Positions 33,397-42,156 of a DNA stretch of 64,000 nt are shown one piece after another. The notes beneath the pieces were generated by a model, which did no database searches, was not told where the DNA came from, and worked only from the letters and a program-made list of their open reading frames with translations. Source of the DNA: CAYOSF01 sp964406605 (GTDB taxonomy: Bacteria; Chloroflexota; Dehalococcoidia; DSTF01; RBG-16-68-14). Made by a program: the position numbers and the translations under genes. Each line of letters begins with the position of its first letter. Position 1 is the first letter of the stretch. Where the stretch lies: contig CAYOSF010000002.1 of the NCBI GenBank assembly GCA_964406605.1, forward strand, positions 124,001 to 188,000, read 5' to 3'.

Positions 33397-34464
33397 CTAG
33401 ACACCAACCTCCGACATCGCCACCGGCCTCGCTTCCTCGATGGAGATCTGTGCTGCGAGACCGATCGCCACCCCCATCAGCCCATCGCGGGCCGATACCT
33501 TAGCTGGGCTTCCCTCTCGAACCGCGCGCTGGAAATCGAGGTGCTGGTAGTAGGACGCGCCGTGATGGAAGCCCGCCTTGAGCACCTCCTCAGGGACGGC
33601 GACGGGAGTGCTCTCCACGGACGTCGGGCCGCGCTTTCCGATCACCAGGTCTCCTTGCGGCATGAGGCACTCCACCTTGCCCAGGTCGCCCGTGGCGGCG
33701 AGTTCCTGTGAGTGACGCGAGGCCTCCGCGAACATGGACAGATCGAGCAGCGCCCTGGCGCCGCTATCGAAGTCCACGATCACGAAGGCGTTGTCCAGGA
33801 TGTCGGGCTTCTCGCCGTCGTAGACCTCGTCCAGATGGTTGACGTCCATCCCGCCGGAGGCGAAGACCCGGACCGGCTCCGCGCGCAGCACGTGCCGCAT
33901 CAGGTCGAAGTGATGGCAGCTCTTCTCAACCAGCGTGCCGCCGGTGTTTCGGTTGAACCGGTTCCAGTCGCCCACCTTCTTGAGAAACGGGAACCGGTGC
34001 TCGCGAATGGCCAGCATCTTGACGGCGCCTGCCGTCCCGCGGTGCACTTCCTCTACGAACCGGGTCACGGGAGGCGTGTAACGGTACTCCAGGCCCACCC
34101 AGAAGACGGCGTCGAGGCGCTCCGCTTCTTGAACCGCCCAGCGGCAATCGTCCAGCGTCGTGCAGAGCGGCTTCTCGCAGAGGATGTGCTTGCCGGTGGG
34201 GAACACGTCGCGCAGCACCGCCGCATGCGTGTAGTTGGGCGTGGCGACGATCACGGCGTCGAGCGGCTCTTTCCCGAGCATCTCTCGGTAGTCGTCGTAC
34301 ACATGCAGCTCGTGGTCGGCGCTGTCCGTAGCCCACTTCTGCGACTGGGGATGCGGGTCGGCCACCGCCGTCACCTCGGCGTCGGGAATGATGTTGATGT
34401 TCCTGATGTGCTCCACGCCCATCATTCCCGTGCCGATGATGCCGTACCGGACTAGCTGGGCCAT
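33397..34464 (-). CDS. Gfo/Idh/MocA-family NAD(P)-dependent oxidoreductase
   Basis: A 355-aa protein. The N-terminal Rossmann motif is YGIIGTGMMGVEHIRN, with ATPNYTHA and GKHILCEKPL (catalytic Lys region) in the middle. The C-terminal part has EKSCHHFDLMRHVL, where the His is a substrate/metal contact in the family. It probably oxidises a sugar or inositol-like alcohol. The start ATG at 34464 follows AAGGAGA. Confidence 0.88.
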   Translation of the reverse strand: MAQLVRYGIIGTGMMGVEHIRNINIIPDAEVTAVADPHPQSQKWATDSADHELHVYDDYREMLGKEPLDAVIVATPNYTHAAVLRDVFPTGKHILCEKPLCTTLDDCRWAVQEAERLDAVFWVGLEYRYTPPVTRFVEEVHRGTAGAVKMLAIREHRFPFLKKVGDWNRFNRNTGGTLVEKSCHHFDLMRHVLRAEPVRVFASGGMDVNHLDEVYDGEKPDILDNAFVIVDFDSGARALLDLSMFAEASRHSQELAATGDLGKVECLMPQGDLVIGKRGPTSVESTPVAVPEEVLKAGFHHGASYYQHLDFQRAVREGSPAKVSARDGLMGVAIGLAAQISIEEARPVAMSEVGV

Positions 34465-34567
34465 GATTCGGTCTCCTTGACTCGTCGGATGCTCGGTCCT
34501 GAGGCATCCCAAAGCTGCACCGCCCAGACGATAGCGAACTCACCGCTGCCGGCCATCCCCCGGGACA

Positions 34568-34588
34568 GCCGGCCTGAAGCGGGCCGGC
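34568..34588 (-). terminator. Hairpin downstream of the secreted protein at 34631
   Basis: GCCGGCC/GGCCGGC arms with a 7-base loop, between the stop of the secreted protein gene and the start of the oxidoreductase gene. No T-run; may be a weak terminator. Confidence 0.35.
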
Positions 34589-34630
34589 CTTGAAACTCCG
34601 GCCGGTTGCAGCGCGACAGAGCCCGAGGGT

Positions 34631-35140
34631 CTACGGGCTGGAATCGAGACAGATGGCGGTTACCCACAGGTCGATCGCATAGATGGTGTCGTTGTGGACG
34701 GACACGGTCCACCCATCCAGGCCGGTGCCGGCATCGGTGATAGGCCCGTCAACGTTCACCTTGTCGTTGAAGCCGATGCTGCCCAGCGAGTAGCCTCCGC
34801 CGGTCACTACTTCCCCTGCCTCGCAGAAGGCCGTCACGGAGGTCCAATCCTCGGCCGGAATCGTCCCGTATTGCGTGCGCCTTTCTACGTCGACCGTTCC
34901 GACCGGCCCTTCGCGATTCCAATCGATCGCGGTCTCTGTTCTCCGGCAGTCAGCCGGGTCGTCCACGATGCGCAGGTCGCCGCTATGCGTCTGGACGCAG
35001 CCGTAGATCGTCTCCTCCCCGTCCTGCGCGAACCCGGTGTGGGTAATCGTCATGACAGCGCCCGCCAGGACCACCGTCGCCACCGAGCTCATCACGGCGA
35101 TCGCGATGTGACTTCTCAGAAACCTCATGATGCGAAGCAT
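34631..35140 (-). CDS. Secreted protein with YGCV...ADCRRTET-type domain
   Basis: A 169-aa protein with a signal peptide (HIAIAVMSSVATVVLAGAVMTIT). A domain with YGCVQTHSGDLRIV and DCRRTETAIDWNREGPVG follows, the pattern often found before collagen-like tails in secreted bacterial proteins. Four cysteines may form disulfides. Exported; role unknown. Confidence 0.6.
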   Translation of the reverse strand: MLRIMRFLRSHIAIAVMSSVATVVLAGAVMTITHTGFAQDGEETIYGCVQTHSGDLRIVDDPADCRRTETAIDWNREGPVGTVDVERRTQYGTIPAEDWTSVTAFCEAGEVVTGGGYSLGSIGFNDKVNVDGPITDAGTGLDGWTVSVHNDTIYAIDLWVTAICLDSSP

Positions 35141-35295
35141 GTGGAACTACCTCCTACCTATCTCCCCGTATTCCCGGCCCTGTTCGCCCTTACCATAACA
35201 CACCCACACTTCCGCCAACCGTCCCTCCGCTGGGCTCCGAACGACCGGTGATCGCTTTGCGAAGATGAGCAGGCGAGAAATCAATCTGCGAGACG

Positions 35296-35311
35296 TACTC
35301 AATATTGAGTA
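35296..35311. promoter_or_regulatory. Perfect 16-bp palindrome, candidate operator
   Basis: TACTCAATATTGAGTA is a perfect inverted repeat, AT-rich in a GC-rich region, about 150 bases from the secreted gene at 35140. It looks like a dimeric repressor site. Confidence 0.45.
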
Positions 35312-35479
35312 TGAGACGCCTGCCGGCCGCTGCTACTATCACGCGGGTTGGTGGTTGGTGGCATCTCCTGGGGAGATTCCGGCCAGCCGGTCCAAGGCGT
35401 GGGTTGGCGTCTACCCTCGCCGTCGGGGGAAGCCGTGCAGTCACCGATCCGGTGTGCACGGCACGGCGGCTCTCCTGGT

Positions 35480-35520
35480 CGAGACGAGGCGGTCCACTCC
35501 GGTGGGCCGTCTCGTCTTGT
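35480..35520 (+). repeat. Repeated hairpin, copy 1
   Basis: Arms around CCAC-TCCG-GTGG extend to a ~15-bp stem with GACGAG/CTCGTC ends and G-T wobble, followed by TTGTTC. The 37 bases from GAGGCGG to CTTGTTC are identical to copy 2 at 42024-42066. It could terminate a leader RNA starting near 35340. Confidence 0.55.
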
Positions 35521-35680
35521 TCGCTGCCGTTCGGCTATCCGGCCTCGGTGCGGGGCCTGTGCGATCGTGTAATCGACGAGGAGGAGCCCCTGTCCGCTTC
35601 CTCGGCAGCCCGCGGAGGGAGACTTGCCCCGCTGCTCAACCTGCGCTTCTCTCGATCCCAACAGGGCCGGCCGGGGTTCG

Positions 35681-35709
35681 TTGACATCCTCCGCCGTTCG
35701 TTCTACACT
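35681..35709 (+). promoter_or_regulatory. Promoter of the RCC1/cohesin-like gene
   Basis: TTGACA, 17-base spacer, TACACT; about 75 bases upstream of the ATG at 35785. The best sigma-70-like match in the window. Confidence 0.75.
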
Positions 35710-35784
35710 CGTCTCGACTGATGGCATAGCTGCGCCTGGTGGCTATCCTCACGCAACCCTGGCGTCTTGGAAAGGGGGATAGGC

Positions 35785-37653
35785 ATGTCTGCATCAACCA
35801 TATTGCCGGCCTGGCCGCGACAAATCGCACTTGTGCTGGCTGTTCTCGTTCTAGCCGCACTCGCCGCCTCGGGAATACTCTGGCCCAATCCCAGGCCTGC
35901 CGCGGCCAATCCGTTAGCGGGTATCGCGGACGTGACTGCTGGAGAGTGGCATACGTGCGCGCTGACTACTACGGGAGGAGTTCTGTGCTGGGGGGACAAC
36001 GGGTTCGGCCAACTGGGAAACGGGTCGACCGGTGGCAGCGCCATCCCGGTTGGTGTCTCCGGGCTCGCCAGCGGTGTAACGGCCGTGAGCGCGGGCGGGC
36101 TCTTCAACTGTGCCGTCACCTCTGCGGGTGGCGCAAAGTGCTGGGGCTCAGGCTTCGGGGCCACGCCCGTGGACGTCGTCGGACTGGCGAGCGGCGTGGC
36201 CTCCATTGACGGCGGGGGCCAGCACACCTGCGCCGTGACCACGGGAGGGGGCCTCAAGTGCTGGGGACAGAACGGGTTCGGCCAATTGGGAGACGGGACG
36301 ACCACGAAGACTGTCACGCCGGTGGATGTCTCCGGGCTCGCTAGCGGCGTCGTGTCTGTCTCGCCAGGCATCGAGCACACCTGCGCCCTGATGGTGTCAG
36401 GGGGCGTCAAGTGCTGGGGATTCAACGACTTCGGCCAGTTGGGAGATGGCACCACGGCTGGGAGCACGGTGCCCGTGGACGTCGTCGGCCTCGCCAGTGG
36501 AATAACCGCCATCGCAGCAGGAGGCAACTATAGCTGCGCCCTGACTTCTACAGGAGGCATCAAGTGCTGGGGGCTCGGCTTCGGAACCAATCCCGTGGAC
36601 GTCGTCGGGCTCAATAGCGACGTGGCCGCCATTTCTGCTTCGTTGTACCACTTCTGCGCTCTGACCACAGCAGGGGGCCTCAAGTGCCGTGGACAGAACG
36701 CGTTCGGCCAATTGGGAGATGGGACGACCACGAAGACTGTCACGCCGGTGGATGTGGTCGGATTCGCCAGCGGTGCGTCAGCTGTTGCTACCGGTTACCA
36801 TCACACCTGCGCCGTGACTACCGCAGGCGGTGCGAAGTGTTGGGGAAGCAACTACGATGGCCAGCTGGGCAACGGAAGAACTTCGGGCTTCGATGCTAAC
36901 CCCATCCCCGTCGACGTCGTTGAGCTGACAGCGAAACCAACGGCGACCAGCACCCCCTGCGGACCGCAGGGCTGTCCGACGCCCACGGAAACACCCACGC
37001 CGCCGCCACAGACCGGCCTCGACTTCTCCCTCGGCATCGACGCCGACGGTGACACCGAAGATGATTGCGCCACTGATGCCGAGGGCCAAACCAAGTGCTC
37101 GGTACTGGCGGATGGCGCGTTCACGGTGAACGTGTACCTTCGCAGTCTTCCTGTGAATGTCGCCGGATACGACGCTTTCGACATCCGCCTGGACTACGCG
37201 GGGGTGGTATCGAAGGAAATCGCCGGGCCGGGTCCCTGGCCCGACTGCGCATTCCCCGCCGTCGCCTTCAGGCCGGACTTCGTGGCGTTCGGTTGCATCA
37301 CGGGTATCCGCGCTTCCCCCTCCACCTACGTGGGTCTCATCGGCACGGCTGAGTTTACCTGCTCGGAGCCCGGAACGGTCACCATGGTCCATGGACCCAC
37401 GGATACCGAGCTCCTCGTGCCCCCTGGCTACAGCATCAGCGAGGGCGAGGGGGTCACGGAGACGCTGACCATCAATTGCGTGGAGCCGACGCCTACACCC
37501 ACCGTTCCCCCAGTCGGCGGCGTCGGTGCCTTCCCGGACGCCACCACTGGCGATGCAGGAGGCGTTGCCATGGCACTTGCCGCTTCTGCGGCGGCCGCCA
37601 TCGCCCTGGGCGGCGCGGCGTGGTACGCCAGGAGGCGGCTCAGAACCGAGTAG
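35785..37653 (+). CDS. RCC1-repeat surface protein with cohesin-like domain and C-terminal anchor
   Basis: A 622-aa protein. A signal peptide (IALVLAVLVLAALAASGILW) is followed by about eight RCC1 blades (HTCALT..GG..CWG..GFGQLG.G), expected to form a beta-propeller, and a Pro/Thr linker. About 150 residues follow with LPVNVAGYDAFDIRLDYAG and GLIGTAEFTCSEPGTVT, which resemble a cohesin fold. The C-terminus is a hydrophobic helix with RRRLRTE, a membrane anchor. Proteins at 2-589 and 5715-7226 carry dockerin-like tails, the usual cohesin partner. The start ATG follows AAAGGGGG. Confidence 0.75.
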   Translation: MSASTILPAWPRQIALVLAVLVLAALAASGILWPNPRPAAANPLAGIADVTAGEWHTCALTTTGGVLCWGDNGFGQLGNGSTGGSAIPVGVSGLASGVTAVSAGGLFNCAVTSAGGAKCWGSGFGATPVDVVGLASGVASIDGGGQHTCAVTTGGGLKCWGQNGFGQLGDGTTTKTVTPVDVSGLASGVVSVSPGIEHTCALMVSGGVKCWGFNDFGQLGDGTTAGSTVPVDVVGLASGITAIAAGGNYSCALTSTGGIKCWGLGFGTNPVDVVGLNSDVAAISASLYHFCALTTAGGLKCRGQNAFGQLGDGTTTKTVTPVDVVGFASGASAVATGYHHTCAVTTAGGAKCWGSNYDGQLGNGRTSGFDANPIPVDVVELTAKPTATSTPCGPQGCPTPTETPTPPPQTGLDFSLGIDADGDTEDDCATDAEGQTKCSVLADGAFTVNVYLRSLPVNVAGYDAFDIRLDYAGVVSKEIAGPGPWPDCAFPAVAFRPDFVAFGCITGIRASPSTYVGLIGTAEFTCSEPGTVTMVHGPTDTELLVPPGYSISEGEGVTETLTINCVEPTPTPTVPPVGGVGAFPDATTGDAGGVAMALAASAAAAIALGGAAWYARRRLRTE

Positions 37654-37987
37654 CAACGAGCTTTGGCCCGGACAGGAGCGCAGCTTCTCCGTCCGGCCGC
37701 CGTCCTGGGTGGTCTCAGTCGAACCGATAGTCCCGTGAGCCGGGTGGGGCGCCATGCCCGCAGCGGGCGGCCGCCCTCCGGGACTCACTCTCCGCCTCTT
37801 GCTCCTCTATCCGCCCAACGGGCGCACCCATTCCTACAGTCAGCGTCTGCTCGCGCGCTCTCTTCTTGGCCAGCCGTCGACCGGTGCCGGGGCTAGTGTC
37901 AGGACGGCGCGGACGCAGATCGAGACGGGCCGTCAGACCGGCGCAATAGGATGTGGGATCAGTGTGAGGGCCTCTGGTCCTTCCAGG
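37654..37987. other. Intergenic stretch left of the tRNA-Pro repeat
   Basis: No gene recognised between the RCC1 gene and the left direct repeat. Confidence 0.4.
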
Positions 37988-38042
37988 GAAGGACTGGTCG
38001 GGGCGGTCGGATTCGAACCGACGACCTCCTGACCCCCAGTCA
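37988..38042 (-). repeat. Left 55-bp direct repeat = displaced 3' part of tRNA-Pro(GGG) (attL-like)
   Basis: Identical over 55 bases to 44874-44928. It contains the CCA end, 3' acceptor strand, T-arm, variable loop and most of the anticodon arm of tRNA-Pro on the minus strand; the 5' half is missing. Not a functional tRNA. Together with the intact copy it delimits a 6886-bp segment. Confidence 0.85.
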
Positions 38043-38146
38043 AGGTCCTTCTGTCCTGTGGCGTGTCGCAGAGCGGTGACGTGTGCTATTTCGTATCTGA
38101 ACTCAGCCTCTCAGCACGTCCGCCATGCCATTCACTGAGGAACAGT

Positions 38147-38181
38147 GCTAACGAGTTGGTTTGCAGTCGCGTTTGCAGCCT
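38147..38181. repeat. Imperfect 35-base repeat, copy 1
   Basis: GCTA....GTT.GT.TGCAGT.GCG..TGCAG.CT pattern shared with 42157-42191. Read on the minus strand both encode similar tails (RLQTRLQTNSLA and RLQAQLQTNLLA), which recall tyrosine-recombinase C-termini. Vestige of an integrase is a guess. Confidence 0.3.
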
Positions 38182-38200
38182 TCGGCGCATTGCCCGGCCC

Positions 38201-38276
38201 ACGGGAGTAGCTCAGCCGGCAGAGCATCCGCTTTCCAAGCAGAGGGTCGGCGGTTCGAGTCCGTTCTCCCGCTCCA
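38201..38276 (+). tRNA. tRNA-Gly(UCC), somewhat degenerate
   Basis: A cloverleaf can be drawn: 7-bp acceptor, D-arm GCTC/GAGC, anticodon TCC at 38234-38236 in loop TTTCCAA, T-loop TTCGAGT, discriminator T and encoded CCA. Defects: first acceptor pair is A-C, and the anticodon stem has a C-A mismatch. It lies inside the segment bounded by the tRNA-Pro repeats. Confidence 0.7.
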
Positions 38277-38311
38277 ACACCCACCCTCCGGCGAGGAACC
38301 GGGCGAGGGCG

Positions 38312-39319
38312 TTAGCGGATTCGCTCAGTCAAGCCTGACCAGTGGACAGAATCCAAGCCCTCGTTCCTTGCGGTGGCTGCGAGGTCCTCCATCAACTCCT
38401 CCCGGACGAGGCCCTCTCCCTCCAGTCTCCAGGAAAGACCCAACCTGTTGTATTTCGCCGCGCACGTGTTGTTGAACGCGAGAAGGTCGTATCTCTCGAC
38501 GGTCGGAAGGTCTTCCATCATGAAACGAGCAGCCTGCTTGATGTTCTCGACTGTCTCCGTGTATCCAGGAACAATGGGGGTGCGTACCCACATGGGTTTC
38601 CCGAGCTTCGTTATGCGACAGGCATTCTCCAGGATCGGTTCGAGAGGAAACCCTGTGTACCTCCGATGCTTCTCCGAGTCCATTGTCTTGAGGTCATACA
38701 GAACAAGATCGGAGAGGTCCACGAGGGGCTGAAGAGTCTTCCAGTTCGCCGCCCCGCAGGTATCCAGGGCGATATGTATCCCCTCACACTTGACGGCCCT
38801 CATCAGTTCGGTGCAGAAGCGCGCCTGCATCGACGCCTCGCCACCGGACAGGGTTACGCCGCCACCCGACTTCTCGTAGAATACCCTGTCGCGCAGGACT
38901 ATGGCGACAAGGTCATCGACAGAATAGGCTTGCCCGAGCACTTCCAGAGCTGCCGCTGGACAGACCCCAATGCAGTCGCCACAGGCGTCACAGAGGTGAC
39001 GATCGATAGCAATTCCGCCGGGCGTGGGGTCCAGGGCAGCCTTAGGACAGGCCTTTAGGCACTTGGCGGCGCCGATGCAGCGGGTCTCATACCAGACCAA
39101 CTGCGGAAAGGGAGCGATTCCTTCGGGGTTGTGGCACCAGGGGCAGCTCATAGGGCAGCCCTTCATGAATACGCTGGTGCGGATACCCGGTCCATCCTCC
39201 GTGGAATGGAACTGGATGTTGAACGCTACTCCCGTAGTAGCACTTCCCGCCGCGGCTTGAGAGTCCGCTTCCGACGGACTCATGTGTTCCTGGTGACTCT
39301 CCTCCTGGCCAACAGACAC
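38312..39319 (-). CDS. Glycyl radical enzyme activating protein (radical SAM)
   Basis: A 335-aa radical SAM activase. The cluster motif CPMSCPWC (C-x3-C-x2-C) is preceded by STEDGPGIRTSVFMKG, followed by an inserted ferredoxin-like domain (CIGAAKCLKACP, CDACGDCIGVCP) and SGGGVTLSGGEASMQ. It uses SAM to install the glycyl radical on the adjacent enzyme. The GTG at 39319 overlaps the enzyme's stop by 1 base; ATG at 39283 is an alternative. Class with the two extra clusters matches activases of dehydratase/decarboxylase-type glycyl radical enzymes. Confidence 0.9.
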   Translation of the reverse strand: MSVGQEESHQEHMSPSEADSQAAAGSATTGVAFNIQFHSTEDGPGIRTSVFMKGCPMSCPWCHNPEGIAPFPQLVWYETRCIGAAKCLKACPKAALDPTPGGIAIDRHLCDACGDCIGVCPAAALEVLGQAYSVDDLVAIVLRDRVFYEKSGGGVTLSGGEASMQARFCTELMRAVKCEGIHIALDTCGAANWKTLQPLVDLSDLVLYDLKTMDSEKHRRYTGFPLEPILENACRITKLGKPMWVRTPIVPGYTETVENIKQAARFMMEDLPTVERYDLLAFNNTCAAKYNRLGLSWRLEGEGLVREELMEDLAATARNEGLDSVHWSGLTERIR

Positions 39320-41730
39320 TACTGAACGTCGAACTCGGTCCTTGCTATGATGTCGTCCTGGAGGGACTTCGACAGATCGACAAACCGGTACGAATAGCCC
39401 GAGACCTTGACCATCATGTCGGGGTAGTTCTCCGGATGCTCCTGTGCATCCTTGAGGGTTTCTCTGCCCATCGGGTTCAACTGAACCTGCCTGCCGCCCA
39501 GCGCGAAGTAGCCCTCAAGCAGCGAGGCGAGTTTCTCCACGCCCTCATCTGTCCTGATGGTAAGGGGATTGAGGACCATGTTGACAGCGGTGCCGGAGGA
39601 CAAGGATGCCAGTGAGGCCGCCGCGGCCGAATGAAGGACACCGGTCATGCCGTTCTTCTCGGTCCCGTTGGCGGGAGACATGCCGTTGGCAATGGTCTCT
39701 CCCTGCAATCTGCCGTCCGGTGTGGCCCCGAGCACCCTACCCTCCATCACCTGCGATCCGGCAGAAATCAAGAGCCCACGGTACGTCCCACCATCCATCG
39801 AGCGCTTGTGCTTGCGTGATTCCTCGGCGAAGACATCCGTCACCCAGGCGGCAATGTCGTCGGCCCTCGGGTCGCCGTTGCCGTACTTGGGCGCCTTGTG
39901 GAGCAGCTGCTGTCTCAGCTCCTCGGCCCCTTCGAAGTTGTTGCGCAGGTGAGTGACGAGCTCCTCCATCGTCACCAGCTTCTCCTCGAACACCGCCCAC
40001 CGGATGGCAGCAAGCGAATTGGCCACCGTAGCCAGACCCTGGGCGGAGACGGAGGCGTGGTTGTAGCGGGCGCCGCCCCTGGTAACGTCACGCCCGGATT
40101 CCACACACCCTTCGATGGTGGATGACAGCAGAACAGCGGGGAAGGACTCGGCGAAGATCTGGTCCTTGGATTCCGTCAGTTTGACCATCACGTCGATGGA
40201 GTTGGCCAGCTGATCGGCGAAGGCCTGCTTCACATCCTCGAACGTCTTAAATGTGCTGGCGGGGGAAGTCTTCACGCCTACACACTCCCATCCGCTGGAG
40301 AATCGGCCCCCCTCGTGTAGCGCCATTTCTACGTTGGGTGTGAAGTGACAGCTGCTGCCCGATGTGTATCCGTTGTTGTTCCCCGTGGATGTCAGCTCTA
40401 CACAGCCGACAACACCGTAGTCCCTGGCATCCTCCAGGGCATAGCCGTCCTTCATGAGGTCCCTGATCACCACCGCGTCGTTGTAGAAGGCTATGCCGGC
40501 GGTCCTTCTGTGGGCCGCGCAAGCCTGCACGAGGAAATCACGGGGCATCTTGTCTGAAGTCCTGACTGCCAGACCGTTGCGCAGCCCCTTTAGCCGGTTG
40601 TAGGACTCGAGCATGAGATACGAGATCTCATTCGTCGCGTCCTCACCGTCCCGACCTACTCCGCCGATGGTGATGTTGTTGGGGCCGAAACCGGTGAACG
40701 TGGACACCTTGATGAAGTACTCGTCGAGGCCCTCAAGCGCCTCTTCGCGGGTGATACGGCCGGCCTCCAGATCCTTCTTGTAGTACGGGTAGAGGTACTG
40801 GTCGATTCGTCCCGGCGCGAAGATGGCATCTTCGCCGTAGCTTATCGCCGTCACCGCCTGGGTCATCCAGATGGCTTGCACGGCGTCTATGAAGCTGGTC
40901 GGTGGTTCCGCCGGTACCCGCCGGCAACGATCGGCGATCTCCAGCAGCTCTGATCGCCTTGGCTCGTCCGCCTTCTGGACCATCTCCTCTGCCAGGCGAG
41001 CGTAGCGCTCCGCGTGTTCGCAGACGGCCATGGTCGCCATCTGCACGGATTCCAGGAAGTCCTTGCGCTGTTCGTACTGCTCATCCCCTTCCTGGAGCTT
41101 GGCAAGCTGCTCCGCCGCTTGTCTGGCGATGCCCTTGAAGCCCATGTCGAGGACCTTCTTGGTTCCTATCGTGACATGGCCCTGCATATGCGCAGCCCCG
41201 GCGACCGCTGGACCCCGCCCGTCTTCGGAGACGAAGCCTTCCTTCTTCCAGCGGGCAATCATCATGCTCCACGCGTTCTTGCCCTTCCAGTAGGGAAGGA
41301 TCTCCTCTTGCAGTTCCCTGATCATCTCCTCCGGCATGCTGAGGAGTTCCTTTACCCATTCCGGACTGGCGCCCCCAACATCGTCCAGAAAGCGGACTTC
41401 GTCTACGCTCTTGCCATGAAAGGGTATTCCTATGCCCGTGACCCGGCTCATCGATGATCTTTCTATGCCGATGGGGGCGGCAACCGTCGGGAGGGACTTC
41501 GCCCCAACCACACGCTCGTCATCATCGATCTTGATGGACATGTGGCGCAGGGTCTCCTCCAGACCCTTGGCCGCGCGCATACAGGGAGGATCACCTTCCG
41601 TCTGCTTGTATGACCTTGTGTAGTACCTCGCCCGCTCGATATCGGCCTCGTAGGGGCTGGCCAGCAGGTGCTCCCGCAGCCTACCGATCCTCTCTGAGTA
41701 GGCCACTTCACGCTTCGTAGTTGCTACCAT
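39319..41730 (-). CDS. Glycyl radical enzyme, substrate unknown
   Basis: An 803-aa PFL-superfamily enzyme. The active-site Cys lies in YGVVGCVELTSTGN (C443, with E445 as the likely base of dehydratase/decarboxylase-type members). The glycyl radical motif is VKVSGYSYRF (G778). The lack of the PFL Cys-Cys pair argues against pyruvate formate-lyase; GCVE points to the eliminase/decarboxylase clade, but the substrate cannot be assigned. The start ATG at 41730 follows AAAGGAG. The activase gene is immediately downstream. Strictly anaerobic function expected. Confidence 0.88.
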   Translation of the reverse strand: MVATTKREVAYSERIGRLREHLLASPYEADIERARYYTRSYKQTEGDPPCMRAAKGLEETLRHMSIKIDDDERVVGAKSLPTVAAPIGIERSSMSRVTGIGIPFHGKSVDEVRFLDDVGGASPEWVKELLSMPEEMIRELQEEILPYWKGKNAWSMMIARWKKEGFVSEDGRGPAVAGAAHMQGHVTIGTKKVLDMGFKGIARQAAEQLAKLQEGDEQYEQRKDFLESVQMATMAVCEHAERYARLAEEMVQKADEPRRSELLEIADRCRRVPAEPPTSFIDAVQAIWMTQAVTAISYGEDAIFAPGRIDQYLYPYYKKDLEAGRITREEALEGLDEYFIKVSTFTGFGPNNITIGGVGRDGEDATNEISYLMLESYNRLKGLRNGLAVRTSDKMPRDFLVQACAAHRRTAGIAFYNDAVVIRDLMKDGYALEDARDYGVVGCVELTSTGNNNGYTSGSSCHFTPNVEMALHEGGRFSSGWECVGVKTSPASTFKTFEDVKQAFADQLANSIDVMVKLTESKDQIFAESFPAVLLSSTIEGCVESGRDVTRGGARYNHASVSAQGLATVANSLAAIRWAVFEEKLVTMEELVTHLRNNFEGAEELRQQLLHKAPKYGNGDPRADDIAAWVTDVFAEESRKHKRSMDGGTYRGLLISAGSQVMEGRVLGATPDGRLQGETIANGMSPANGTEKNGMTGVLHSAAAASLASLSSGTAVNMVLNPLTIRTDEGVEKLASLLEGYFALGGRQVQLNPMGRETLKDAQEHPENYPDMMVKVSGYSYRFVDLSKSLQDDIIARTEFDVQ

Positions 41731-41841
41731 CTGCATCTCCTTTCGATGCCCCACCGCATGGCACGCGCCACTGAGTCCTCGAGACGCATGCCACAGCAAC
41801 AATCGGTCGATTCGCGGCCCGACTGGTATCTTCCAGTGCAT

Positions 41842-41871
41842 AGTATCGCAGTCGATGTCCACGCCCGTCAA
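41842..41871 (-). promoter_or_regulatory. Promoter of the glycyl radical enzyme operon
   Basis: TTGACG, 18-base spacer, GATACT on the minus strand, giving a leader of roughly 100 bases before the ATG at 41730. Confidence 0.5.
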
Positions 41872-42023
41872 TCACCTTCCGAGTTATGCGCATGCGTATT
41901 GAATTGACTTCGCCGGCGCACTAGAGTGGGCTTTGGTTGGTACTCGGTAAGCCTTGCCGCTGCTGGGTACCGTCGGCCTTGCCGGGAGGGTTCGGAGGGG
42001 TCCTGGGATACGGTTCTCCCGGC

Positions 42024-42066
42024 TTGGACAGAGGCGGTCCACTCCGGTGGGCCGTCTCGTCTTGTT
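42024..42066 (+). repeat. Repeated hairpin, copy 2
   Basis: Same 37-base core as 35480-35520 (GAGGCGG...CTTGTTC), with a slightly altered left arm (GACAGAGG instead of GACGAGG). Same orientation, inside the tRNA-bounded segment. Confidence 0.55.
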
Positions 42067-42156
42067 CCGCAATGTTGAAGATGCCAACGGTTTGGCGCAG
42101 CCGTGGGAGGATGCGAGACTCCCGGCCCACAACAGTCGCGGCTGCTGACGGCCGGC

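Larger units (their letters stand above)
35141..35784. other. 644-base intergenic region with palindrome, hairpin repeat and promoter
   Basis: No convincing coding frame. It holds the 16-bp palindrome at 35296, a TACTAT -10-like hexamer near 35332, a GC-rich structured stretch, a hairpin repeat at 35480-35520 shared with 42024-42066, and the promoter of the RCC1 gene. Confidence 0.6.

Noticed and set aside
37988..38042. A second tRNA-Pro gene
   Set aside because: Only the 3' portion is present; no D-arm or 5' acceptor strand can be drawn.
39319..41730. Pyruvate formate-lyase assignment for the glycyl radical enzyme
   Set aside because: The adjacent Cys-Cys of PFL is absent; the active site is GCVE, typical of dehydratase/decarboxylase-type members.
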